Positions 18,149 through 25,896 of a stretch of 33,274 bases of DNA are shown one piece after another. Position 1 is the first letter of the stretch. Each line of letters starts with the position of its first letter. The notes under the pieces were generated by a model that did not search any database, had not been told where the DNA came from, and saw only the letters and a program-made list of their open reading frames with translations. Source of the DNA: Pseudomonadota bacterium (GTDB taxonomy: Bacteria > Pseudomonadota > Gammaproteobacteria > Burkholderiales > Thiobacillaceae). Position numbers and translations under genes: made by a program. The DNA lies in the NCBI GenBank assembly GCA_030691265.1, contig JAUYET010000070.1:1-33274 (forward strand). Direction: 5' to 3'.

Positions 18149-19210
18149 TTGCAAACAAACCCCGCTCAGGCGCTGGCAAGCTGGCGCGAGGAAAAGCGCT
18201 CCGCCTGGTTGTATCGCATCGTGTCGGATGCGGAGTCGGGCTCGCCCCGCCAGGTGCTGTTCCTGGAACTGGCGCAAGCCGCCGATGCGCAAGCTGCGCT
18301 TTGGCAAGCCGAAATGCACAAGCTGGGCATGGCGACGCCGGCGCGCTTCGTGCCGGATGCACGCGCCCGCTTCGTCGCCTGGCTGATTCCGCGCCTGGGC
18401 GTGCGGCCGCTGAAGGGCGTGCTTGCCGCCATGAAGGTGCGCGGCATGAGCCTGTATCACGCGGCTGCACCACACCACACGCCGCCGCACCACACGCCAG
18501 TGAGCCTTGAGCAGATGCGCGGCGAAAGCCACAAGACCGCCGGCAGCGGCAATCTGCGTGCGGCGGTGTTCGGCGTCAACGACGGCCTCATCTCCAACGC
18601 CAGTCTGATCCTGGGCGTCGCCGGCGCCGGCGCGGGCGCCGACATGATTCTGCTGTCCGGCGTTGCAGGACTGCTGGCCGGCGCATTTTCGATGGCGGCC
18701 GGCGAGTACGTTTCGATGCGCTCGCAGCGCGAATTTCACGAATATCAGATCGCGCTCGAACGCGAAGAACTGGACCAGTATCCGCAGGAGGAAGCGGCCG
18801 AACTGGCGCTGATCTATCAGGCCAAGGGCATCGGCAAGGAAGAGTCGAATCGCATGGCGCAGACCCTGATCGCCGACCCGGACCGCGCGCTCGACACCCT
18901 CGCGCGCGAGGAACTGGGCCTCAACCCGGACGAACTCGGCTCGCCCTGGGGCGCGGCCATCAGCTCGTTTCTCGCCTTCGCCGTCGGCGGATTCCTGCCG
19001 GTGCTGCCGTATCTGCTGCTCACCGGCGCGAACGCCTTTTACGGCGTCCTGGCCACGGCCGGCATCAGCCTGTTCGGCGTCGGCGCGGCGCTCAGCCTGT
19101 TCACCGGACGCGGCGCGCTCGCCGGCGGCATCCGCATGTTGCTGATCGGCGCCGGCGCGGGTGCTGCGACCTGGTTCATCGGCCGCGGCCTGGGCATCGT
19201 TCTGGCATAG
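18149..19210 (+). CDS. VIT1/CCC1-family iron/manganese transporter with N-terminal ferritin-like domain
   Basis: The 353-residue protein joins an N-terminal helical, ferritin-like domain (residues 1-105) to a membrane domain of the VIT1/CCC1 family. The membrane part starts LRAAVFGVNDGLISNASLILGVAGA and has the cytosolic metal-binding stretch AAGEYVSMRSQREF with downstream Glu-rich EREELDQYPQEEAAELA. About five hydrophobic helices are visible. A His-rich linker (H104 to H115, HAAAPHHTPPHH) joins the domains. VIT proteins export or store Fe/Mn with proton exchange. The start is a TTG at 18149, seven bases after AAGGA; no ATG fits. Ferritin-like and VIT fusions are known in bacteria. Confidence 0.9.
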   Translation: MQTNPAQALASWREEKRSAWLYRIVSDAESGSPRQVLFLELAQAADAQAALWQAEMHKLGMATPARFVPDARARFVAWLIPRLGVRPLKGVLAAMKVRGMSLYHAAAPHHTPPHHTPVSLEQMRGESHKTAGSGNLRAAVFGVNDGLISNASLILGVAGAGAGADMILLSGVAGLLAGAFSMAAGEYVSMRSQREFHEYQIALEREELDQYPQEEAAELALIYQAKGIGKEESNRMAQTLIADPDRALDTLAREELGLNPDELGSPWGAAISSFLAFAVGGFLPVLPYLLLTGANAFYGVLATAGISLFGVGAALSLFTGRGALAGGIRMLLIGAGAGAATWFIGRGLGIVLA

Positions 19211-19227
19211 GCAACGATTGCAGTGCA

Positions 19228-19267
19228 GCCTTTGTCGAGTTCAGCGCGCCTTTGTTGAGTTCAGCGT
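19228..19267 (+). repeat. Tandem 20-bp duplication
   Basis: GCCTTTGTCGAGTTCAGCGC is followed directly by a second copy with two substitutions. It fills the gap between the convergent VIT and SulP genes and ends at the SulP stop. Confidence 0.85.
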
Positions 19268-21076
19268 TCAGGCAGGCACTGCCTCAGCCTGAATCACCTG
19301 CGTTTCCTTCGACGTCGAGGCTGCGCCGCACTCGCGGAAGATGCGCGCCTGGCAGGTGCGGCAGACGTTGCGGTCGAGGCGTCGGTAGATTGCCTCGATA
19401 GCTTCGGTCTTCGAGTCGAACAGGTTGATGCCGCCGATGGCCTTGAGCGCGCCGCTGTCCGCCATCTGTTCCTGCACGGTGTCCTTGATGCGGATGAAAT
19501 ACAGCCCGCCGCCGGTCGCGCGGCGTCTTTGCGCTTCCTCGGCCAGATACTGCGCGCCGGCCAGGTCGATGAAGTTGATGCCATGGGCGACGACAGCGAC
19601 ATGCTTCTGCGCCGGATGGGCTCGGTCCTGCGCCGCAAGCGATTCGCGGATGTGGGAAGTGGCGCCGAAGAACAGCGAGCCGTCGATACGCACAAATCGG
19701 AGTTGCGGGCATTCCGTCGTGCTGGCGGCATCGGTGAACTTGCGTTTGCTGCTGTTCGGGTCGGGGGCGCGCACCCGCACATGGGGTTTCGAGGTGCGCG
19801 ACAGGTAAACGGAAAGCGACAGCAGCACGCCGATGATGATGGCCTCTTCCAGCGCCAGGAACAGGGTGGCAGCGAAGGTGGCGAGCAGGATGGCGGTTTC
19901 GGCGTGGCTGGTCTTCAGAACGTGAATAATCTCTTTGAAGTCGATCAGACCCCAGGCCACCAGGAACAGGATGCCGGCCATGGCCGCGTTGGGCAGGTAT
20001 TGCGCCCAGGGCGCCACGAACAACACCAGCACCAGCAGGAAGATGCCGGCGAGCATCGCGGCGATTGGCGTCTTCGCCCCGGCGGCGTAGTTGACACCGC
20101 TGCGGTTGAAGGAGCCGGTGGCGACGTAGCCGGAGAAGAAACTGCCGAACAGGTTGGACAGCCCCTGGCCGACAAACTCCTGGTTGCCGTCCACATGCTG
20201 GCCGGATCGGGCCGCCAGTGAGCGTGCGATGGAGACGGCTTCGGTCAATGCCAGCAGGGTTACCGCCACCACGCCGGAGGCCACGGCGCGGATGCTTTCG
20301 CTATCCAGGCTGGGCGCGGACAGCGGCGGCAGCACATCGGGCAGCGCGCCCACCGTCGCCAGTTCAACGCCTTTCCAGGTGGTGAGCACAGCGGCCAGGG
20401 CGGAACCGCCGAGCATGGCGACGATCATGTACGGCCATTTCGGCGCCCAGCGTTTCACCGCGATGCCAAGCAGCAGCGTCGCCAGGCCCACCGCGAACAC
20501 GCCGATATGGATGTCTGAGACATGGCTGAGCGCCAGGCTCCAGGTATCGGTAAATGAGGTGCCGCGCGGGATGCTCAGGCCGGTGAAATGCTTGACCTGG
20601 TTGGTCGCGATGAGGATCGCCGCGCCGGCGGTAAAGCCGGTGACCACCGAATGCGAGATGAAATTGATCAGGCTGCCCAGCTTGGCGAATCCCATGGCGA
20701 CCTGGATCAGGCCGACCAGGAAGGTCAGCGTCAGCGCCAGGCTGACGTATTGCGCGCTACCCGGTTCGGCGTGCGGCGACAGCACCGAGAACAAGACAAT
20801 GGACGCCGCCGTGGTAGGGCCGGAGACCAGATGCCAGGACGAGCCGAACAGGGCGGCGATGACCGCCGGGATCATGCCGGCGTAGAGGCCGTATTCCGGC
20901 GGCATGCCGGCGATGGTGGCGAACGCCACGCCTTGCGGCAGGGCGACCAGGGCGCCGGTGAGGCCGGCCATTGCATCGGCCTTGACGGTGCCGCGATTGA
21001 CGCGCGGCAGCCAGGCGAGAAATGGCGCCAGCGGCCGCGCCCAGCGGGGGAGTTGATCTATGCGTCGTAGGTTCAT
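19268..21076 (-). CDS. SulP-family inorganic anion transporter with STAS domain
   Basis: The 602-residue protein is a SulP (SLC26-like) transporter. Its membrane domain is about residues 30-410, with the signature PPEYGLYAGMIPAVIAALFGSSWHLVSGPTTA and ten or more hydrophobic segments. A STAS domain follows (about 455-570: VRIDGSLFFGATSHIRESL, VVAHGINFIDLAGAQYL). The tail has three cysteines in CRTCQARIFREC, which could bind metal or sense redox state. SulP proteins carry sulfate, bicarbonate or other anions; the substrate cannot be told here. It is the second gene after an unknown protein and should be driven by the sigma-54 promoter at 21707-21721. Confidence 0.93.
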   Translation of the reverse strand: MNLRRIDQLPRWARPLAPFLAWLPRVNRGTVKADAMAGLTGALVALPQGVAFATIAGMPPEYGLYAGMIPAVIAALFGSSWHLVSGPTTAASIVLFSVLSPHAEPGSAQYVSLALTLTFLVGLIQVAMGFAKLGSLINFISHSVVTGFTAGAAILIATNQVKHFTGLSIPRGTSFTDTWSLALSHVSDIHIGVFAVGLATLLLGIAVKRWAPKWPYMIVAMLGGSALAAVLTTWKGVELATVGALPDVLPPLSAPSLDSESIRAVASGVVAVTLLALTEAVSIARSLAARSGQHVDGNQEFVGQGLSNLFGSFFSGYVATGSFNRSGVNYAAGAKTPIAAMLAGIFLLVLVLFVAPWAQYLPNAAMAGILFLVAWGLIDFKEIIHVLKTSHAETAILLATFAATLFLALEEAIIIGVLLSLSVYLSRTSKPHVRVRAPDPNSSKRKFTDAASTTECPQLRFVRIDGSLFFGATSHIRESLAAQDRAHPAQKHVAVVAHGINFIDLAGAQYLAEEAQRRRATGGGLYFIRIKDTVQEQMADSGALKAIGGINLFDSKTEAIEAIYRRLDRNVCRTCQARIFRECGAASTSKETQVIQAEAVPA

Positions 21077-21134
21077 TTAGATGGATTCGATTGCGAAGTG
21101 GAGTGAATAGAGGCCGGCGACGGGCTGCGCATAT

Positions 21135-21671
21135 TCATGCTGAGAATGCGAAATGGGGTGCGGGTTGGTGCGGAGCAGCGGGCGTTTTCTCGCTGACCAG
21201 CACGACCGGCACCGGCGTGCGCGGGGCTCGCCGGGTACGCAGGAACGGGCGCAGGGGGTCGTCCTCGCTGCCGGACACGGCGAAGATCAGGCCGCGATAC
21301 AAATTCATGGCGCGCAGAACGGAGGCTGTGGAGGCGCTCGCCACTTCTTCTGTCTTGCAGTCGATGCCGCGCAGGTTCGGCAGGTGCTCGGCCAGCAGCG
21401 CACGCACGCGCATGGCGTCGTCGCCGATCAGCAACAGATTGGCCTGCATACGCTGGCAGGCGCCGATGACATAGGCCATGACCGGCGCCGGCAGGGTGTC
21501 GCCGACGCCCAGGGCAATCCACTTGCTCGACGGGGCGGCGGGCGGCGTAACCGGTTGCGCCTCGGAGGGGTAGAGGGCGGCGTATTTTTCACGGCGTCCG
21601 ACCCGTTCGCCGATGTCGGCATAAGAAAGGGCGTTGAGGGCTTGCTTGAGTTGCTTGGCCAGGGTCTTCAT
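21135..21671 (-). CDS. Unknown protein co-transcribed with SulP transporter
   Basis: I do not recognise a family for this 178-residue protein. It has no signal peptide or membrane segment. The middle (residues 50-150) alternates strands and helices: KWIALGVGDTLPAPVMAY, ANLLLIGDDAMRVRALLAEH, MNLYRGLIFAVSGSEDDP and TPVPVVLVSEK. This recalls a Rossmann-like or universal-stress-like fold. The ATG at 21671 has GGAG nine bases upstream. It is the first gene behind a sigma-54 promoter, 58 bp before SulP, so it may be a cytosolic accessory or regulator of that transporter. That role is inferred from position. Confidence 0.7.
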   Translation of the reverse strand: MKTLAKQLKQALNALSYADIGERVGRREKYAALYPSEAQPVTPPAAPSSKWIALGVGDTLPAPVMAYVIGACQRMQANLLLIGDDAMRVRALLAEHLPNLRGIDCKTEEVASASTASVLRAMNLYRGLIFAVSGSEDDPLRPFLRTRRAPRTPVPVVLVSEKTPAAPHQPAPHFAFSA

Positions 21672-21687
21672 GAGCAGGTTCTCCAGT

Positions 21688-21706
21688 GATAGGTAGGTCA
21701 CCTATC
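21688..21706. promoter_or_regulatory. Inverted repeat over the predicted transcription start
   Basis: GATAGGT and ACCTATC, five bases apart, follow the -12 element of the sigma-54 promoter directly and span its predicted start site near 21696. It could be an operator or a 5'-end hairpin of the mRNA. Confidence 0.5.
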
Positions 21707-21721
21707 GCAAGCGCCATGCCA
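21707..21721 (-). promoter_or_regulatory. Sigma-54 (-24/-12) promoter for the unknown-SulP operon
   Basis: Minus-strand TGGCATG-GCGC-TTGC matches the sigma-54 consensus TGGCAYR-N4-TTGC at every specified base, with correct GG-GC spacing. The predicted start near 21696 leaves a leader of about 25 nt containing GGAG. An NtrC-type activator is encoded divergently in the same locus. Confidence 0.8.
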
Positions 21722-21785
21722 TCGGCAATAAATTCGCAACCTGTTGTTTTTTCAGGAATAAGTATTTTTACTGCCGATTGAAAAA

Positions 21786-21803
21786 TGTTTCTGTTTTGAA
21801 ACG
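21786..21803. promoter_or_regulatory. Candidate enhancer (UAS) 1 for the sigma-54 activator
   Basis: TGTTTC-N6-GAAACG is an inverted repeat centred about 98 bp upstream of the predicted start, a typical distance for NtrC-type activators. It matches the site at 21873-21890 in half-sites and spacing. Confidence 0.65.
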
Positions 21804-21872
21804 CTCTCCCAGGCGATTAGTATAAGTAACTGATTCAGAACGAATCTTCACAAACGTTTAGTATTTGAAACA

Positions 21873-21890
21873 TGTTTCCAGACTGAAACA
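21873..21890. promoter_or_regulatory. Candidate enhancer (UAS) 2 for the sigma-54 activator
   Basis: TGTTTC-N6-GAAACA has the same half-sites and spacing as 21786-21803, centred about 185 bp upstream of the operon start. It ends four bases before the kinase ATG, so it could also mediate autoregulation. A further overlapping palindrome GAAACATGTTTC (21867-21878) adds a third half-site. Confidence 0.65.
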
Positions 21891-21894
21891 CGAC

Positions 21895-23370
21895 ATGTCC
21901 AGCATCCGCAGCAAGATCACCTATATCTACCTCGCCCTGGCGCTTGGCGTCGGCGCTTTCGTGCTGTTCGCCTCGGCCAGCTTGCACTTCCTGGAACAGC
22001 GCATGACCGAAGGGGTGGCGATCGCCGCGTTCCAGGAAACCGCCCAGGAGATGCGCCGGCACGAGAAGAACTTTTTCCTCTACCGCGCCCAGGCTGAACT
22101 CGACGCCGCGCACGATCTGGCGGTCGAACTGGAACAGCGGCTGGTAAAGGATCGCGCGGTCATGGCCGAACTGGCGGCGCCCGACGAACTGCTCGCACTT
22201 GCCCGGTCGCTGACGCGCTATCGCCGCCTGCTCGACGACGACGCGCGGGCCGAAGCCGATTTGCGCGGCGCCGGCCACGAGATTCTGACCCGCAGCGAGA
22301 GCCTGGCGCAGCGCGAGCGCGCCACCTTGAGCGGCAGCATGCGGCAGTCGCGCCACGCGCTGCTCTGGTCGGTCGGGGTGCTGGTACTGCTGGCGCTGGC
22401 CGGTGGCCAGGTGCTGTATCGCGTGGTGGTGCGCCCGTTGCGGCAACTGGAGAAACAAGTCGAACCTCTGGCGCATGGCGAATTCCGCGCCTTCTCGATG
22501 GTGTCGAAGGATCGCGAGATCGTCTCCTTCACCCAGGCGCTCAATCACATGCTGGAAGAGCTCGAATTGCACCGCCGCCTGGTGCTGCAATCGGAAAAGC
22601 TCGCCTCGCTGGGCACGCTGGCCTCCGGCGTGGCGCACGAACTCAATAATCCGCTCGGCAACATTTCCGGCGCCGCCCAGATCGCGCTGGAGGAAATCGA
22701 ATCGCTGCCGTTGTCTTTGCCAGCAACGGCGCGCGCGGAGTTGCGTTCCTGGCTCCAGCAGATCGACGACGAAACCGAACGCGCCCGCCAGATCGTGCGC
22801 ACCCTGCTCGATTACAGCCGCCGCCCCGGCCATGAGAGCCTTCCCACCCCGCTGCTGGGTGTGCTGGAAAAGAGCCTGCTGCTGCTGCGCCCGCGCCTGC
22901 CCGCGGACGACACCGTCAGCTTCGACGTGGCGGCCGAACTCATGCTCTGCATCGACCCGCAGCGGATGCAGCAGGTGTTCATCAACCTGATCCAGAACGC
23001 GCTCGATGCCGGCGGGAAAAGCGTGCATATCCATATCGAGGCCGCCGCCGTCGCGCCGCACGACTGGCCGCCGGCCGAGCTGGCGCATGACATGGCGATG
23101 GGGCGGGCGCAAGTGCTGGGCGCGCCGGTCAGCGCGGCGCGCGCGGTGCTCATCCGCCTTCGCGACGACGGCCCCGGCATTCCCACCGAGCGCATCGGCC
23201 AGGTCTTCGACCCCTTCTTCACCACCCGCGCGCCGGGCGAGGGCACCGGCCTCGGCCTCTACATCGTCGCCGAGATCGTGCAGGAACACGGCGGCGCCAT
23301 CGCCGTGACCAGCTTGCCCGGCGGCGGCGCGTGTTTCACGTTGTGGTTGCCGTGCGGAGGCCAGCCATGA
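21895..23370 (+). CDS. Membrane sensor histidine kinase of a sigma-54 two-component system
   Basis: This 491-residue sensor has two membrane helices (about 9-31 and 157-177) enclosing a helical periplasmic domain of about 125 residues. A HAMP-like segment VVRPLRQLEKQVEPLAHGEF follows, then the H-box SLGTLASGVAHELNNPLGN with phospho-acceptor H248. The ATPase domain has NLIQNALDAGG, DDGPGIP and GTGLGLYIV. It should phosphorylate the NtrC-type regulator encoded next. I chose the ATG at 21895 because the upstream start at 21865 lies in the regulatory palindromes. The signal is unknown; proximity to SulP suggests an anion or membrane stress. Confidence 0.93.
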   Translation: MSSIRSKITYIYLALALGVGAFVLFASASLHFLEQRMTEGVAIAAFQETAQEMRRHEKNFFLYRAQAELDAAHDLAVELEQRLVKDRAVMAELAAPDELLALARSLTRYRRLLDDDARAEADLRGAGHEILTRSESLAQRERATLSGSMRQSRHALLWSVGVLVLLALAGGQVLYRVVVRPLRQLEKQVEPLAHGEFRAFSMVSKDREIVSFTQALNHMLEELELHRRLVLQSEKLASLGTLASGVAHELNNPLGNISGAAQIALEEIESLPLSLPATARAELRSWLQQIDDETERARQIVRTLLDYSRRPGHESLPTPLLGVLEKSLLLLRPRLPADDTVSFDVAAELMLCIDPQRMQQVFINLIQNALDAGGKSVHIHIEAAAVAPHDWPPAELAHDMAMGRAQVLGAPVSAARAVLIRLRDDGPGIPTERIGQVFDPFFTTRAPGEGTGLGLYIVAEIVQEHGGAIAVTSLPGGGACFTLWLPCGGQP

Positions 23371-23396
23371 ACCCGGATGCCTCGATTGGCGTCTTT

Positions 23397-23454
23397 GTAG
23401 GTGCGAATTCATTCGCACATAAGCGCTGGACTGTGCGAATAAATTCGCACCTAC
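23397..23454. repeat. Paired REP (BIME), GTGCGAATTCATTCGCAC type, copy 4
   Basis: Arms 23397-23418 and 23433-23454 are inverted with one mismatch and separated by 14 nt. It occupies the gap between kinase and regulator genes, where it could reduce downstream expression or stabilise the upstream mRNA. Confidence 0.92.
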
Positions 23455-23470
23455 GACGGAAACATTCAGC

Positions 23471-24835
23471 ATGAACCCCGCCCGCATCCTGGTCGTCGAC
23501 GACGAAGCCGCCGCCCTGAAAACCCTTTCCCACCTGCTGCGCAAGGAAGGCTACGAAATCACCGCCTGCCAGAGCGGTGTGGCCGGGCTGAAGGAGTTGC
23601 AGCAGCACGAATTCGATGTGGTGCTCACCGACCTGCGCATGAAGAGTGTGGACGGCATGGAGGTGCTGCGTCGCGCGCGCGAGTTACAGGCGGACTGCGA
23701 GGTCATTGTCATCACCGGCCACGCCACGCTGGACTCCGCCGTCGAGGCGATGAAGGAAGGCGCCTTCCACTACATCGCCAAGCCCTATCGCCTCGACGAA
23801 GTGCGCCAGGTGGTCAAGGGCGCGCTCGACGTGGTGCTGCTGAAAAGGGAAAACCGCGCCCTGAAGCGGCGTATCGAGGGCTACGAGGGCGGCCTCAACA
23901 TCGTCACTCAGGATGCGGCGATGCTGCGCTTGCTCGATACCGCGCGCCAGATCGGGCCGACCGACTGCAGTGTGCTGGTCACCGGCGAATCCGGCACCGG
24001 CAAGGAATTGCTGGCGCGCTATGTCCATACCCATAGCGGTCGCGCCGGCAGCCGCGGGTTTGCCACATTCGTCGCGGTGAACTGCGGCGCGCTGCAGGAG
24101 GAATTGCTCGCCAACGAACTGTTCGGCCACGAGAAAGGCGCTTTCACCGGCGCCGACCGGCAGAAGCGCGGCCTCATCGAAATCGCCGAGGGCGGCACCC
24201 TGTTCCTCGACGAAGTCACCGAAATGTCGCCCGCCATGCAGGTCAAGCTGCTGCGCGTCCTGCAGGAGCGCGAGCTGATGCGCGTCGGCGGCACCGAGCC
24301 GGTGGCGATCGATGTGCGCTTCATCGCCGCCAGCAACCGCGATCTTCAGGAAAGTGTCGCGAGCGGCCGTTTCCGCGCCGACCTGTTTTTCCGCCTCAAC
24401 GTCGTCAACCTCGCGCTGCCGCCATTGCGCGAACGGCGCGACGACGTGCCCTTGCTGGCGTTCTATTTCCTGAAGAAATTCGCCCTGGCGATGGGCAAGC
24501 CGGTCGCCGACATCGCCCCGGACGCGCTGCGCCTGCTCAGTCGCTACGACTACCCCGGCAATGTGCGCGAACTCGCCAATCTGATCGAACGCGGGGTGGC
24601 GCTGGCGCGCGGCGAATTGCTCGAACTCGCCCACCTGCCGGAAAGCCTGCGCAGCCTCACGGTGCGGGTGATCTCAGCGGTAAGCGGTGAACTGCACACG
24701 CTGGAAAAGAACGAGGCCACCCACATCGCCCAGGTGTTGGCCTACACCGGCGGCAACCGCAACCAGGCCGCCGACATCCTCGGCATCGACCGGGTTTCGC
24801 TCTGGCGGCGGATCAAGCGGTATGGGCTGGAGTGA
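23471..24835 (+). CDS. NtrC-family sigma-54-dependent response regulator
   Basis: The 454-residue regulator has a receiver domain (D10, D11, phospho-acceptor D54 in VVLTDLRM, K104). An AAA+ domain follows with Walker A GESGTGKE at 172-179, the sigma-54 contact motif GAFTGA at 223-228 and Walker B GGTLFLDE at 241-248. A Fis-type helix-turn-helix completes it ([20 protein letters not shown] near 430). All elements for activating sigma-54 polymerase are intact. The partner kinase is directly upstream, separated by a BIME. The likely target is the divergent unknown-SulP operon, which has a sigma-54 promoter and paired upstream sites. Confidence 0.96.
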   Translation: MNPARILVVDDEAAALKTLSHLLRKEGYEITACQSGVAGLKELQQHEFDVVLTDLRMKSVDGMEVLRRARELQADCEVIVITGHATLDSAVEAMKEGAFHYIAKPYRLDEVRQVVKGALDVVLLKRENRALKRRIEGYEGGLNIVTQDAAMLRLLDTARQIGPTDCSVLVTGESGTGKELLARYVHTHSGRAGSRGFATFVAVNCGALQEELLANELFGHEKGAFTGADRQKRGLIEIAEGGTLFLDEVTEMSPAMQVKLLRVLQERELMRVGGTEPVAIDVRFIAASNRDLQESVASGRFRADLFFRLNVVNLALPPLRERRDDVPLLAFYFLKKFALAMGKPVADIAPDALRLLSRYDYPGNVRELANLIERGVALARGELLELAHLPESLRSLTVRVISAVSGELHTLEKNEATHIAQVLAYTGGNRNQAADILGIDRVSLWRRIKRYGLE

Positions 24836-24874
24836 AGCTGCTGAAACAAAAAGGCGCTTCATGTTTTCAACCCG

Positions 24875-24954
24875 AAAACCTCAGTTGACGGATGAATTCA
24901 TTACGATTCAATGTGTTGCGAGATGTCTGTAGGCGCGAATTCATTCGCACCTAC
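24875..24954 (+). repeat. 76-bp dispersed repeat, copy 2, with collapsed REP
   Basis: 24875-24950 repeats 17998-18073 with few changes. The following REP is collapsed: GTAGGCGCGAAT (24929-24940) pairs almost directly with ATTCGCACCTAC (24943-24954), so the 14-nt spacer and one hairpin are missing. It lies 40 bp after the regulator gene. The rest of 24836-25106 holds no gene. Confidence 0.85.
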
Positions 24955-25020
24955 AAGGTAAGCCTCCAGCCGCCCACGTAGACAGATTCAGGCCGTTCAG
25001 GTTTTAACCGCGCCCCGACA

Positions 25021-25050
25021 CCGGATACCGCTGCGCTGCATCCAGGCTAC
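25021..25050 (-). repeat. Single REP unit, GCAGCGCAGCGG-loop type
   Basis: On the minus strand GTAG is followed by a stem CTGGAT / ATCCGG around a GCAGCGCAGCGG loop. This has the GTAG-plus-hairpin layout of the other REPs in the window but a different stem. Confidence 0.6.
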
Positions 25051-25106
25051 AAATGCGTGAGATTCTTCGCAGAACTTGTCATCTCTGAATCGAATAGTGA
25101 CCAAAG

Positions 25107-25126
25107 GTCGGCAATCCTTTGCCGAC
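25107..25126 (-). terminator. Hairpin after the glycosyltransferase gene
   Basis: GTCGGCAA and TTGCCGAC form a perfect 8-bp stem with a 4-nt loop immediately after the minus-strand stop. There is no real U-run, so termination efficiency is uncertain. Confidence 0.45.
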
Positions 25127-25127
25127 G

Positions 25128-25896
25128 CTATTTGCCGCCAAACAACAACTGCCTGGCCGCGCCCAGAATGAACAAGGTATTGGTCACCAGATAACGCCGC
25201 CACAAGCGACGCGGCTCGGACACCAGGCGGTGCAGCCATTCCAGGCCGTTGTCGCGCATCCAGCGCGGCGCGCGCGTCACCTTGCCGGCGTGAAAATCGA
25301 ACGCCGCGCCGACGCCGATCATCACCGCATTCACCCGGCCGCGATGCTCCGCCATCCAGCGCTCCTGCTTCGGGCAGCCCAGGCCGACGAACACGATCCC
25401 CGCCCCGCTGGCATTGATACGTCCCACCGCCGCCGCATCCTCCTCGGCAGACAAGGGCCGGAACGGCGGCGAATCCAGCCCGCCGATCACCAAGCCCGGA
25501 AACGCCTCGCGCAAATGCTCATCCAAGGCCTGCAATGTGGCCTCGGTGCTGCCATAGAAATACACCGGCAGCTTCTCCGCCGCGCAACGCTCGCACAACG
25601 CCCACATCAGATCCGGGCCGCTGATACGCTGCTGCCCAGCAAACCCCAGGTGGCGCAACATCCACGCCACCGGCGCACCGTCTGGCGTAGCCATATCCGA
25701 ACCGTTGATGATCTCGCGGTAACCCGCATCCTGCGACGCACTCACCACCACATGCACATTGCAGATCGTCACATAGCGGCTCTCGCGCACGCGCGCCCAG
25801 CCAAGCAAGCGTATCGGCGCGGCGTCCCACGACAAGATGCACGCCCAGCACGCTACCCGAGTGCCGGGCAGACGTTGGATTAGCGTTAGCGCTCAT
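25128..25896 (-). pseudogene. WecG/TagA/CpsF-family glycosyltransferase, frameshifted near the N-terminus
   Basis: The main frame (25128-25835) encodes family hallmarks: YVTICNVHVVV, GSDMATPDGAPVAW, QRISGPDLMW, VYFYGSTEATLQAL, IVFVGLGCPKQERWMAEH and VGAAFDFHAGKVTRAPRWM. These enzymes add N-acetylmannosaminuronate or similar sugars to lipid-linked glycans for surface polysaccharide. It lacks a proper start; the natural N-terminus (MSANANPTSARHSGSVLGVH) lies in another frame starting at the ATG at 25896. Dropping one T at about 25836 joins the two as GVHLSWDAAP. This is therefore a +1 frameshift or a sequencing error. Its start overlaps the end of the hepT frame by 11 bases. Confidence 0.75.

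Noticed and set aside
21835-23544. 569-codon minus-strand frame opposite the histidine kinase
   Set aside because: It is the shadow of a complete kinase and crosses a REP.
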